This document shows positions 48,560 to 57,555 of a stretch of 64,000 bases of DNA, piece by piece. The DNA is taken from positions 434,001-498,000 of the forward strand of contig CBDCGU010000003.1 in assembly GCA_965216945.1 (NCBI GenBank). The letters run 5' to 3'. The stretch is from DATHZQ01 sp965216945. Its GTDB lineage: Bacteria; Actinomycetota; Acidimicrobiia; Spongiisociales; UBA5794. Each line of letters opens with the position of its first letter. Positions within the stretch are counted from its first letter, which is position 1. Below the pieces are notes generated by a model. That model was not told the origin of the DNA and did no database searches. It saw only the letters and a program-made list of their open reading frames with translations. Position numbers and translations under genes: made by a program.

Positions 48560-48564
48560 CCGGT

Positions 48565-48592
48565 GCTCGGCGGGGACATGCGGACGCCGAGC
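48565..48592. terminator. Candidate bidirectional hairpin between convergent GT1 and NRPS genes
   Basis: GCTCGGCG (48565-48572) and CGCCGAGC (48585-48592) form an 8-bp stem with a 12-base loop in the 66-base gap between convergent genes. There is no T-tract, so termination is inferred. Confidence 0.4.
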
Positions 48593-48625
48593 CGCGGCAC
48601 CCGCTGTGCCATCCGGAGGCCGCGC

Positions 48626-51600
48626 TCACTCCATCGAGGCCGCCAGCTCGGCAACCGTCGGGGCCTCGAAGAACTGGCGAGGACTGATGGTGAGCCCCGC
48701 CTCGTGAGCGCGGGCGATGATCCGGATGCTGAGGATCGAATCGCCCCCGAGCTCGAAGAAGTTGTCGGTCACGGCGACGGCATCCCGCCCCAGCACGTCG
48801 GCCCAGATGCCCGCAAGGAGGCGCTCGGTCTCGGTCGCCGGAGCGACGGCAACGTCCTGCTGCGCGCCATCCGGCCGGCGTTTCGGCTCAGGTAAGGCGT
48901 CACGGTCGACCTTGCCCGTCGCTCCCCGTGGAAGAGATGGCAGCAACTCGATGACGGCGGGGACCATCACGTTGGGAAGATGAGCCGCGAGGTGCTGCCG
49001 CAACTCGTCGCGGTCTGCCTCCGCTGCGGCGTACGCCACGAGCGTCGGCGATGACGCCGCACCATCGGCGAGATCAGCCCCCGCCACGACCACGGCGTCG
49101 CGTACGGCTGGATGCTCCCGCAGCACCGTTTCGATCTCGCCAGGCTCGATGCGCTGGCCGCGAATCTTGACCTGGTGGTCGAGCCGCCCAAGCAAGTCGA
49201 TCGTCCCATCGGGCAGGTGGCGGCCGAGGTCTCCGCTGCGATACACACGGGTCGGGCCAACCGCGGGAAGCTCGACGTCGACGAACTGCTGCGCGGTGAG
49301 CTCGGGTCGACCCAGGTAGCCCCGGCTCAACCCGGCACCGGCGACGCACAGCTCGCCGGGCACGCCGACGGGCACCGGACGTAGCTGCTCGTCCAGCAGG
49401 TAGATCTGGGTGCCGGGGATCGGACGACCGATCGGGATGCGATGCGACGCGGTTTCTGCGCCGTTGCGCACGTCATCGGGGGTGATCACGTGGGAGGCAC
49501 ACCACACCGTTGCCTCGGTGGGTCCGTATTCGTTCACGAGAAGCGTGCCGGGAACCCGCACATGATGCGCCGCTCCGACGGAAGGAGGGCATGCCTCACC
49601 CGCCACCATCACGACCCGCAGCGAGGCGAGCTGGCCCGGTTCGGCGTGGGCGAGCATCAGCTCGTACACCGTCGGCAAGCCCAGTGTGTGCGTCACCTCA
49701 TGACGTTGTACGACGCCGGCCAGATGGCGCACGTCCTGGTCCATCCGCGATGCGGGGAGCACGATGGTTCCGGCGTCGTACAACGTCCAGAACAGGCCGG
49801 CAACGGAGCTGTCGAAGATCAAGGGCGAGAGCAGCAGGAATGCACCCACCCGACCGGGATAGACGTCGCGCCGGGCGTGGGTGGACGCCACGAGGTTGCC
49901 ATGGGTGACGGCGACGCCCTTCGGACGTCCCGTGGAGCCCGACGTGAACAGCACGTAGGCCAGGTCATGGGGGCCCGCGGCCCTCGGCGCAGCAGCCGGG
50001 GTGCCGCGCTCCGCAGTCGCAATCGTGCCGTCGTCCGCCACCTCGAGGATGGGGCGATCCCCGCCATCGATACCGCCACCGGCGGAGACGAGCAGGGCCA
50101 CCGCGTCCGTGTCGTCGAGAACGTACCGGTGTCTCGGCCCTGGTTGGTCCGGATCCATCGGGACGTAGGCGGCACCGGCCGACAACACGCCGAGAATGGC
50201 GACGACCGTGGCGGGCGACCGCGCCATGCAAACCCCGACCCGGTCGTTGGGCCCCACGCCCATGCGCTGTAGCTCGGCGGCGAGGTCTCCGGCGCGGTGA
50301 ACGAGCTCGGAATACGTCACGGCAACGATGTCGTCGGTGACGGCCACCTTGTCGGGGTCGGTGGCTGCGGCGGCGACGATCAGGTCGTGCATGGTCTCCC
50401 CCGGCGGGGGGCTGCCGCCGCGCTGGTTCCAGTCGACGAGCACCTCCTCGGCCTCCCCGGGCGGGATCACATCGAGGCTGCCAACCGTGCGATTCAGCCC
50501 GCCGGCCATCTGCTCGAGGACGTAACCGAGCTGCGCCATCATCCGCTCGATGATGCGCCGGTCGTAGCGATCAACGTCGAACAGGGCGATGAGCTCCATC
50601 TCGTCACCGGGCATCACCAGCAACGCCAGCGGGTAGTTGCTGCGCTGCAAGTAGCGCAATTCGCGCAGCCGCAGCCCGGCGCCCGCCGTCTGTGGCGGAC
50701 GTACGTTCTCGAAGGCCAGCAGCGTCGTGAACAGCGGCTGACCCGCCGGCACCCCGCTCCACCGTTGCACGTCGACGAGCGGCGTGACTTCGTGGGCGAG
50801 GGCGGCCATCTGGTGCGACTGGATCGTTCCCAGCCAATCGGCGAGTCGTGCGCCTTCTTCGACGCCGATGCGGACCGGGAGCGTGTTCGCGAACATGCCA
50901 ACGAGGTCGAGGGCACCATCCAATTCGGGCGGCCGACCCGCGACCGTGGCTCCGAACACCACGTCGTCGGTTCCGCTGTAGCGCCGCAACAACACAGCCC
51001 ACGCCCCCCGCAGCATGGTGTTGAGCGTGACACCGGCAGTGCGCGCCGCTTCGCTCAGCCGCACCGTGTCCGCCGCAGCCAGCGTCACTCGGGATTCCGC
51101 ATGGCGTTCTGCCCACGGCGTCTCCGCAACGATGCGCTCGATCGCCGGCCGGGTTGCCGTTTCTACGTCGGACAGTCGCTCGCTCCAGAAGCGCTGGGCG
51201 GCGGGGTCGTCCCGGCCCTGCAGCCAGCGGATGTAGCTGCCGTAATCGGCGGGCGGCGCCAGGTCCGGCTGGCGGCCCGCCGTGAGGGCTTCGTAGACCT
51301 CGAAGACCTCCGCCAGGACGACTCCTATCGACCAGCCGTCGAGGATGAGGTGGTGGTGACTCCACACGAATTGGTGCCGGCCCTCGGCCAGCCGGAACAA
51401 GGCAAAGCGCATCAGCGGAGCTACCGACAGATCGAAGCCGCGACGCCGGTCTCGGTCGAGGAATGCGGCGAAGGATCTGGCGGGGTCCGTCTCGGTGCGC
51501 CAGTCCTCGATGCGCCACTCGGCCCTCACCGTCTCACGCACGATCTGGAGCGGCTGGTCGCGCCGCTCCCAGGTGAGCAGGGAGCGAAGAGCCTGATGAC

Positions 51601-51778
51601 GGCCGATCACCACATCCCAGCTCCGCCGCAGCACCTCGACATCGAGGTCGCCCTCGACGATGGCCGTGAACTGCTGGAAGTAGAGGGGTGAGTCCGGCGT
51701 GTACAGCACGTGGAACAGGATCCCCTGCTGCACCGGTGTCAGCGGATAGATGGCCTCGATGTTGCCGGGAGCCCTCAC
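48626..51778 (-). CDS. Non-ribosomal peptide synthetase, one module C-A-T, no release domain
   Basis: 1050-residue NRPS module. The condensation domain (residues about 5-430) has HHLILDG (H142-G148). The adenylation domain (about 465-960) has A3 FTSGSTGRPKG, A5 NEYGPTE, A7 YRSGD, A8 DHQVKIRGQRIEPGEIE and A10 Lys956 in GATGKVDRDALP. The carrier domain ends the protein with S1014 in LGGDSILSI. By manual alignment to GrsA-Phe the specificity positions read D-S-A-L-M-A-E-V-W-K, which I cannot assign. GTG 51778 overlaps the stop of the upstream NRPS by 4 bases. It is the last gene of the operon, yet it has no thioesterase, reductase or terminal condensation domain, so release must occur in trans. 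Confidence 0.93.
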   Translation of the reverse strand: MRAPGNIEAIYPLTPVQQGILFHVLYTPDSPLYFQQFTAIVEGDLDVEVLRRSWDVVIGRHQALRSLLTWERRDQPLQIVRETVRAEWRIEDWRTETDPARSFAAFLDRDRRRGFDLSVAPLMRFALFRLAEGRHQFVWSHHHLILDGWSIGVVLAEVFEVYEALTAGRQPDLAPPADYGSYIRWLQGRDDPAAQRFWSERLSDVETATRPAIERIVAETPWAERHAESRVTLAAADTVRLSEAARTAGVTLNTMLRGAWAVLLRRYSGTDDVVFGATVAGRPPELDGALDLVGMFANTLPVRIGVEEGARLADWLGTIQSHQMAALAHEVTPLVDVQRWSGVPAGQPLFTTLLAFENVRPPQTAGAGLRLRELRYLQRSNYPLALLVMPGDEMELIALFDVDRYDRRIIERMMAQLGYVLEQMAGGLNRTVGSLDVIPPGEAEEVLVDWNQRGGSPPPGETMHDLIVAAAATDPDKVAVTDDIVAVTYSELVHRAGDLAAELQRMGVGPNDRVGVCMARSPATVVAILGVLSAGAAYVPMDPDQPGPRHRYVLDDTDAVALLVSAGGGIDGGDRPILEVADDGTIATAERGTPAAAPRAAGPHDLAYVLFTSGSTGRPKGVAVTHGNLVASTHARRDVYPGRVGAFLLLSPLIFDSSVAGLFWTLYDAGTIVLPASRMDQDVRHLAGVVQRHEVTHTLGLPTVYELMLAHAEPGQLASLRVVMVAGEACPPSVGAAHHVRVPGTLLVNEYGPTEATVWCASHVITPDDVRNGAETASHRIPIGRPIPGTQIYLLDEQLRPVPVGVPGELCVAGAGLSRGYLGRPELTAQQFVDVELPAVGPTRVYRSGDLGRHLPDGTIDLLGRLDHQVKIRGQRIEPGEIETVLREHPAVRDAVVVAGADLADGAASSPTLVAYAAAEADRDELRQHLAAHLPNVMVPAVIELLPSLPRGATGKVDRDALPEPKRRPDGAQQDVAVAPATETERLLAGIWADVLGRDAVAVTDNFFELGGDSILSIRIIARAHEAGLTISPRQFFEAPTVAELAASME

Positions 51779-54700
51779 GAGGGTCGCTTCTCGCCGAAGG
51801 TCTCGAGCAGATCGTCGAGCTCAGCCTGGCTCAGCCCCGCCTCGGGGAATGCCGCCACCGAGAAGCCACTACGGGTGGGAGTGGGCAGCGGAGCCGGCGT
51901 CGCGACCTCCTCGACCGTCACCACTTCGGCGAGAGCGCCGATGGTCTCGTGCTCGAAGAGCTGCTGGGGGGTGAAGTGCACACCCGCCGCCTTCGCCCTG
52001 GCCACGATCTGGATGTTGAGGATCGAGTCGCCGCCGAGCTCGATGAACGGGTCGTAAACACCGATGCGATCGATGCCCAGCACGTCCTGCCACACCGCGG
52101 CGAGCCGTTCTTCGAGCGGAGTGCGGGGGGCGACATAGCGCTGCGGATCGACAGTCCGCAGCCGCGGGTCAGGGAGAGCAGCACGATCGACCTTGCCGTT
52201 GATGGTGAGCGGCAACTCCTCCAGCGGAACGAGGTACGACGGCACCATCTGCGGCGGGAGTCGCTCCGCCAGGTAGGCCCGCAGCTCGGCGGAACCGAGG
52301 CCGTCCGGGTCGGCCACGTAGTAGGCGACCAGCCTGGTCTCGGTGCCACGCATGAGCGCAACACCTTCCTCCTGCCCCTCGATCTCGTACCCGATCTCGT
52401 CGAGGATGGCTCGCACCTGGGTGACATCGATCTCGTCGTTCAGCTCCTCGAGCGCCTCATCCCGCGTCTTGTGCCCCAGCCGCACGTCCCAGCTGTACGG
52501 CATCGCATAGTTGTGGAACCGTCGCTCCGATTTGTGGACGAAGATGCCCGTGTTGTTGATGAGACAGTTGGTGGAACGGCCGGTGTCCGCCGGCCGCACC
52601 CATGGCGCATTCTCGTCGAGAAAGCGGTACAACTCGTCCAGGCCGACGTCGTGGTACCGGTAGAAATCGACGATCCGGATCTGGTCGAAGGCATCGTCGT
52701 CATCGACGGCGGAGGTGTCGAGGGCGCGACGGACTGCGTCGTCCACGCGGTGGTATGCGCGGCGCGCTGCGAAGATCGCCGCGTCGACCGCTTCACGCTC
52801 GACGATGCCTACTCGGAACAGGTCGGCGAGCCGAGTCTCGAAGATCTGTCCTCGCGACAGGCCGGTGACGATGTGGCGCAGGCCACGATCGCGGGCCAGG
52901 TTCATCCCGAGGGTGTAGATCGTCTTGAAGCACCCTTGACACACGTTGCTGAACCGGCGGAGGCTGTCGGCGAAGATGTCGTTCATCGCGGCGGCGGTCC
53001 CCCACACCATCTCGAGCCCGAGGTCGTCGACCGCCCTCCGGATGTTGGCCTTAGCCTCGTCGGCGATGAAGCCGTTGTCGAGGTGGAACACGAGCGGCGT
53101 CATACCCATCTCGACGAGCCGATAGAGGGCGTAGGTGCTGTCTTTGCCGCCACTCACCAGCATCACGCAGTCCTGGCCGGCGTCGTTGCGGGTGGCTTCG
53201 GCAAGAATCGAGCGAAGCTCGTCCGTCGATCCGAAATAGTCCTCGGCGTGACCGCGGTGAGAGTCGTAGAAGCGGCACGGCTTACACACCCCGTGTTCGT
53301 CGAGGTGCGAATCCGGGTGATTGGAGGCCAGGCCGCATCGGACGCAGTAGACGATGTCAACCGGATCACCGAGACGTTCCACCTCCGACACGACGACGTC
53401 GACAACAGCCGTTTCGATCGCGGGGTGATGGAGGAGCGTCGCCTCGATCTCGCCCAGCTCGACCCGAAAGCCGCGCACCTTCACCTGATCGTCGGCGCGT
53501 CCGAGGAACTCGATCTCGCCGGGGGACCGCCACCGGGCGAGGTCGCCCGTCCGGTACCACCGCTCTCCCGAGTGCTGCGGATCGGCGACGAACCGCTCGT
53601 CCGTCAGCCCCGGCCGGTCCAGGTAGCCGGCGGCCACCCCGGGCCCGGACACGCAGAGCTCCCCGACAACTCCGGTCGGTGCGGGGACGAGATCCTCGCT
53701 CAAGACGGCGATGCGCATGTTCGTCGCCGGGCGGCCGATGGGCACGGATGACAGGGTGTCCACGTCCGGATCGAACCGATGAATCATGCAGCCAACCGTC
53801 GCCTCCGTGGGCCCGTACTCGTTGATGATCTCGAGGGTCCCTCCGGAGGCCAGCCAGGCTGCCCGGGCGACGGCGGTCTTCAAGTCCTCCCCGCCCAGTA
53901 TCAGCGTGCGGATGCGTGCCGCGTCGAGCAGCGATGGTTCCAAGAGGGCGAGGTGGGCCGGAGTGAGCTTGACGACGTCGACACGGTCCTCCGCAAAGAC
54001 GTCGAGAATCGCCAGGTCACTGCCCTCGGGCTCCGGGTACACGACGACCTCGCCCCCGGTCACCAGCGGGACATACAACGAGGTGACGGTGAGATCGAAC
54101 GCTACCGACGAGTAGAACGGGAACGCCACCGGTCCACCCCTGGCGTACTCGCGCCGGCCCCAGAGCACGTAGTTGGCCAGGCCGCGGTGGGTGACCATGA
54201 CACCCTTCGGTCGACCGGTCGATCCCGACGTGTACATCACGTAGGCGACGGCGTCCGGGCTCGTGGTCGGCAGCGCAACGCCGCGATCCACGACAGCACC
54301 GCCGGCGGGATCCAGCACCGATACCCCGGGCACTGGACCGAGGGCGGAGGCGAGATCAGCGTTGGTCAGGATCGCCGATGCCCCACTGTCGCTCAGGAGA
54401 TCGTGGATGCGAGCCGCCGGGTAGCTCTTGTCGATCGGGACGTAGGCGCCGCCGCTCTTGAGAGTCGCCCACAACGCCACGACGAGCTCCACGGATCGCG
54501 GCAGGTAGACGGCGACCCGCGGCGCCACGTCCGGGCTGACGGCCAGGATCCACCGTGCCAGGGCATCGCTCCGTTCATCGAGCTGGCGGTAGGTGAGTGT
54601 CATGTCCGGGCCGCGGACCGCGACAGCATCGGGAGTCTCGGCAACCTGGCGGCGGAACGCCTCGAGCACGGTGGGTTCTGCGATTGCGTGGGCCGTGTCG

Positions 54701-56046
54701 TTGAAAACCGCATCGGCCCGTCGCTCGGTCTCGCTGCGCAGATCGACAGCCACGATCTGCGTGTCGAGATCGACCAGCAGGGCGTCGAGCACCATCTCGA
54801 AATGGCGCAGCAACGCCTGGGTACGGGAGTCGTCGAAGACATCGCTTGCGAGGTCGAAATGCAGCGTCACCTCACCCGTCTCGTCGAAGTCGTGCACCTG
54901 GAGTCGGACCTTGTGATCGGCGTCGCCATGACCGGCGTGGACCCACTCCGAGCGCACGGGGAATCCGCCGAAGTCCCCGAAGGAAGCGTTGATGACGTTG
55001 AGCAAAACGGAGTAGCCACGGTTGTTGGCGGCCCGGCTCGTGCCGGGAAGGGCGTGCAACAGCAGGCCACGGAGGCCCGAGGCGACCTTGTCGAGCAGCG
55101 TGCGGAACGTCTCGGCTCGCTCGACGTGGACGTGCAGGGGTAAGACCTCCATGAAGAGGCCGGCGGTGTTCTTGAATCGTTGTGATGGGCGGTTCATCGC
55201 CGGTGCGAGAATCGCCAGATCACGCTCGCCGGTGACGCGAGACATCAGGGCGAACAGGACCGCGGCCATCACCGTGAACTGCCCCATGCCTGCCAGCGGA
55301 CCGCTGCCGGCAAGCTCCTCGACCAGGTCGTGGAGCCGCTTGCGGCGCTCACCGGTGACTACGGAGGTGATCCGGCCGGTGTGCGTCGGGTCGTCGGCCG
55401 CTGTGGGTAGGGCACCGTAGAAGGCCGGCGCGGGCGGTGGAGCCGCCGCCACGGAGTCCCAATACGCCATCGCCTCGGCGTGGGTCTCGCCGGACCGAAA
55501 ACGCTCCTCGAAGTCGATGTAGAACTCGAAATCCGGATACTCGGGAACGCTCACCTGGCCGGACTGCTCGGCGCGATACAGCTCGTCCATGCGGCGAAAC
55601 ATGAGCGCCATCGACCAGCCATCCACGACGAGGTGGTGCAACGCCAGCCACCACACATGGCGGTCCGGGGCAAGCCGCAACAGCGCCGTGCGAACGGCTC
55701 CCACCGCCAGATCGAAGGGACGTGCGGCTTCGCGACGACTCCACGCCTCATACGCAGCCGAGGGATCGGGCGACTCCATGAAGTCGACAACAGGCACCTC
55801 CACCGCCAGGTCCTGGTGCACTCGACGATGCGGGATCCCATCGACGTCCTCGAACGTGGTACGCAGCACGTCCGTGTGAGCCACGAGAAGGCGAAACGCC
55901 GCGGTGAAAGACGCCTCGTCGACAGGGCCGTCGATGTGGAAGGCCATCACCATGTTGTACAGCGGCACCCCGGGACGAAGCCGCTGGCCGGTCCAGATCA
56001 GCGACTGAGCCTGCGTGAGCCGGGTGGTGGAGGGAGAGGTGTCCAT
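51775..56046 (-). CDS. NRPS module with adenylation domain interrupted by a PP-loop ATPase domain (C-A[PP-loop]-T)
   Basis: 1423 residues. Condensation domain about 5-430 with HHLVVDG (H137-G143). Adenylation domain from about 455: A3 YTSGSTGRPKG (605-615), A5 NEYGPTE (742-748), A7 YRTGD (831-835), A8 ending VELGEIE (868). At about residue 886 the fold is left; it resumes at TRLVAYYV (1237) with A9 and A10 (Lys1285 in TINGKVDR). The carrier serine is S1341 in LGGDSIL, and a 45-residue tail with FPEAGLSQAELDDLL follows. Specificity positions read D-L-T-K-I-G-E-V-G-K, close to known asparagine codes. The roughly 340-residue insert is a PP-loop ATPase (see the separate entry). ATG 56046 lies 2 bases after the carrier-protein stop. 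Interrupted adenylation domains usually carry methyltransferases at this same A8-A9 site; a PP-loop insert is not one I know. Confidence 0.93.
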   Translation of the reverse strand: MDTSPSTTRLTQAQSLIWTGQRLRPGVPLYNMVMAFHIDGPVDEASFTAAFRLLVAHTDVLRTTFEDVDGIPHRRVHQDLAVEVPVVDFMESPDPSAAYEAWSRREAARPFDLAVGAVRTALLRLAPDRHVWWLALHHLVVDGWSMALMFRRMDELYRAEQSGQVSVPEYPDFEFYIDFEERFRSGETHAEAMAYWDSVAAAPPPAPAFYGALPTAADDPTHTGRITSVVTGERRKRLHDLVEELAGSGPLAGMGQFTVMAAVLFALMSRVTGERDLAILAPAMNRPSQRFKNTAGLFMEVLPLHVHVERAETFRTLLDKVASGLRGLLLHALPGTSRAANNRGYSVLLNVINASFGDFGGFPVRSEWVHAGHGDADHKVRLQVHDFDETGEVTLHFDLASDVFDDSRTQALLRHFEMVLDALLVDLDTQIVAVDLRSETERRADAVFNDTAHAIAEPTVLEAFRRQVAETPDAVAVRGPDMTLTYRQLDERSDALARWILAVSPDVAPRVAVYLPRSVELVVALWATLKSGGAYVPIDKSYPAARIHDLLSDSGASAILTNADLASALGPVPGVSVLDPAGGAVVDRGVALPTTSPDAVAYVMYTSGSTGRPKGVMVTHRGLANYVLWGRREYARGGPVAFPFYSSVAFDLTVTSLYVPLVTGGEVVVYPEPEGSDLAILDVFAEDRVDVVKLTPAHLALLEPSLLDAARIRTLILGGEDLKTAVARAAWLASGGTLEIINEYGPTEATVGCMIHRFDPDVDTLSSVPIGRPATNMRIAVLSEDLVPAPTGVVGELCVSGPGVAAGYLDRPGLTDERFVADPQHSGERWYRTGDLARWRSPGEIEFLGRADDQVKVRGFRVELGEIEATLLHHPAIETAVVDVVVSEVERLGDPVDIVYCVRCGLASNHPDSHLDEHGVCKPCRFYDSHRGHAEDYFGSTDELRSILAEATRNDAGQDCVMLVSGGKDSTYALYRLVEMGMTPLVFHLDNGFIADEAKANIRRAVDDLGLEMVWGTAAAMNDIFADSLRRFSNVCQGCFKTIYTLGMNLARDRGLRHIVTGLSRGQIFETRLADLFRVGIVEREAVDAAIFAARRAYHRVDDAVRRALDTSAVDDDDAFDQIRIVDFYRYHDVGLDELYRFLDENAPWVRPADTGRSTNCLINNTGIFVHKSERRFHNYAMPYSWDVRLGHKTRDEALEELNDEIDVTQVRAILDEIGYEIEGQEEGVALMRGTETRLVAYYVADPDGLGSAELRAYLAERLPPQMVPSYLVPLEELPLTINGKVDRAALPDPRLRTVDPQRYVAPRTPLEERLAAVWQDVLGIDRIGVYDPFIELGGDSILNIQIVARAKAAGVHFTPQQLFEHETIGALAEVVTVEEVATPAPLPTPTRSGFSVAAFPEAGLSQAELDDLLETFGEKRPS
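52363..53394 (-). other. PP-loop (adenine nucleotide alpha hydrolase) domain embedded in the NRPS adenylation domain
   Basis: Residues about 886-1228 of the NRPS at 51775-56046. It resembles N-acetyl-sugar amidotransferases (WbpG/PseA/LegX type): an N-terminal zinc ribbon (YCVRCG, C901/C904, and GVCKPCRFY, C921/C924), DCVMLVSGGKDSTYALYRL with the pyrophosphate loop SGGKDS at 965-970, a second cysteine pair CQGC (C1036, C1039), TGLSRGQIFETRL, a further Cys1161 in GRSTNCLIN, and a C-terminal LGHKTRDEALEELN. WbpG-type enzymes adenylate an amide and replace oxygen with nitrogen, giving an amidine; CxxC-bearing PP-loop enzymes such as TtcA and TtuA insert sulfur. Either chemistry on the loaded residue is possible. 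No stop codon or frameshift separates it from the flanking halves. Confidence 0.88.
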
Positions 56047-56048
56047 GG

Positions 56049-56303
56049 TCAGCCGGCAGCCTCCCGGGCCTCGCCACGACCCTTCAGGTAGACGTCGATG
56101 CGGGCAATGGTGCCGAACTGCTCCTGTGTGACGTCGGAGTCCGGCACCTGAATGCCGAGGCTGCGCTCGATGAACTCGATGAGGCGGACGTACCCGATGG
56201 AATCGAATCCGATGGACGCCAGATCGTCGTCCGGGGCGAGGTTGATGTCGTCGCCCATGTCGCGCAGGTAGGACTCGATGAAGTGGGTCACCTGAGCTTG
56301 CAT
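56049..56303 (-). CDS. Free-standing acyl carrier protein of the NRPS operon
   Basis: 84-residue carrier with the pantetheine serine S35 in DLASIGFDSIGYVRLIEFIE. The IGFDSI form resembles acyl carriers of polyketide and lipopeptide loci. It lies between an acyl-CoA dehydrogenase gene (103-base gap) and the interrupted NRPS (2-base gap), so a carrier-bound acyl group could be desaturated by the former and used by the NRPS condensation domain. The ATG at 56303 is preceded by two tandem copies of a 12-base unit with a GGGGGAACC ribosome binding site. Confidence 0.92.
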   Translation of the reverse strand: MQAQVTHFIESYLRDMGDDINLAPDDDLASIGFDSIGYVRLIEFIERSLGIQVPDSDVTQEQFGTIARIDVYLKGRGEAREAAG

Positions 56304-56327
56304 GGTTCCCCCACTGGTTCCCCCACT
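56304..56327 (-). repeat. 12-base tandem duplication carrying the ribosome binding site of the carrier gene
   Basis: Read on the coding strand, AGTGGGGGAACC occurs twice in a row directly before ATG 56303. Each copy holds GGGGGAAC, so two Shine-Dalgarno-like sites lie 12 bases apart; the nearer one would serve the start codon. Confidence 0.85.
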
Positions 56328-56406
56328 GGGCGCCACACGGCGGCGAATCGCCGCCGTTGCCCGCCCATTCCCCGTTGCGCAACGATCGTCGCGTCCGTTA
56401 CCACGA

Positions 56407-57555
56407 CTACAACCCCAGCATCCGGGCGATGAGGACCCGCTGGATGTCCGACGTGCCGGCAAAGAGCACACCTCCGACGGCGTCCCGCAGATCCCGCTCG
56501 ACTTCCTCGTCCGTGAGGTAGCCGGCGCCTCCATGGATGCGAATCGCATCGAGGCTCGACTCCACCATCGTCTCGCTGAGGTGGAGCTTGAGCATTGCTG
56601 CTTCCATGGCGACCGACTCGCCGCGCTCGATCATCCAGGCGAGCTTGTAGAGGAGCAGCCGTGCCGTCTCCAGCTTGAGCTTCATGTCGGCGATACGGTT
56701 GGACACCGACTGGAACTTCCCGATCGGCTTCCCGAACTGGTGGCGCTGCTGGGCAAATGCGATGGCACGCTCGAGTTGGCGGTCCAGCGCACCCACCGTC
56801 GTGGCGAGCAGGAGACCGCGCTCGATGGCCAGTGATCCACTGGCCATGCTGGCTCCCGCTCCCTCGGGGCCGAGACGGTTGTCCTCGGGAACGAAGCACC
56901 CGTCGAGCACCACGTCGCCCATCGGTACCGTCCGCAAACCCATCTTGTCGCGCACCACGCTGACATCACAACCGTCGCTCGCGGTCTCCACGAGGAACGC
57001 AGTCATGCCCCACCGACCATTGTCCGGATCCGTGGTTGCGAACACGAGCACGACATCGGCCAGCGGCCCGAGCGTGATGTATTGCTTGGTGCCGGAGAGC
57101 ACATACCCGCCGTGGGCGCGGGTCGCGGTCGTCTGCAGCGCCGAGTGATCGGAGCCCGCCGCCGGCTCGGTCAACGCATGCGCACCGATCATGGTGCCTG
57201 CGGTCATCGCCGGGAGGTAGCGGCGCTTCTGATCTTCCGAGCCGTAGTCCACGATCGGTCGCTGCACCGTCCACATGTGTGTCGACAGAGCCATGTTGAG
57301 GCCACCGTCCCTGCAGCCGTAGCCCAGCGCCTCCATGACCAGCGCCGCGGTGACGACGTCGGTGTCCGCTCCGGATGCGTTGTAGGCAGCCGGAACCGCC
57401 ATGGACTGGATACCGAAGTCGCCGCAGGCGCGCCAGGCGTCGTGGTCGAACTCCCCCGCCCGATCGCGAGAGAGCATGTCGTCGCCCAACGTCCCGGCGA
57501 ACTCCACAACCCGCTCCCGCAGCTGGAGCTGTTCCGGCGACCACGAGAAGTCCAT
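56407..57555 (-). CDS. Acyl-CoA dehydrogenase-family protein of the NRPS operon
   Basis: 382-residue flavin dehydrogenase. Start MDFSWSPEQLQLRERVVEFA, FAD-binding HALTEPAAGSDHSAL and GTKQYITLGPLADVVLVF, substrate-side RHQFGKPIGKFQSVSNRIAD and the C-terminal IHGGAGYLTDEEVERDLRDA are all family hallmarks. In NRPS and polyketide loci such enzymes often act on carrier-bound thioesters (for example prolyl carrier dehydrogenases or acyl-carrier dehydrogenases), not on free acyl-CoA, and a carrier gene follows here. The ATG at 57555 shares one base with the upstream stop (TGATG), so translation is coupled to the hydrolase gene. Confidence 0.9.
   Translation of the reverse strand: MDFSWSPEQLQLRERVVEFAGTLGDDMLSRDRAGEFDHDAWRACGDFGIQSMAVPAAYNASGADTDVVTAALVMEALGYGCRDGGLNMALSTHMWTVQRPIVDYGSEDQKRRYLPAMTAGTMIGAHALTEPAAGSDHSALQTTATRAHGGYVLSGTKQYITLGPLADVVLVFATTDPDNGRWGMTAFLVETASDGCDVSVVRDKMGLRTVPMGDVVLDGCFVPEDNRLGPEGAGASMASGSLAIERGLLLATTVGALDRQLERAIAFAQQRHQFGKPIGKFQSVSNRIADMKLKLETARLLLYKLAWMIERGESVAMEAAMLKLHLSETMVESSLDAIRIHGGAGYLTDEEVERDLRDAVGGVLFAGTSDIQRVLIARMLGL

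Noticed and set aside
48626..51778. Assigning a substrate to the last NRPS module
   Set aside because: The hand-extracted code (D-S-A-L-M-A-E-V-W-K) does not match a code I can recall with certainty.
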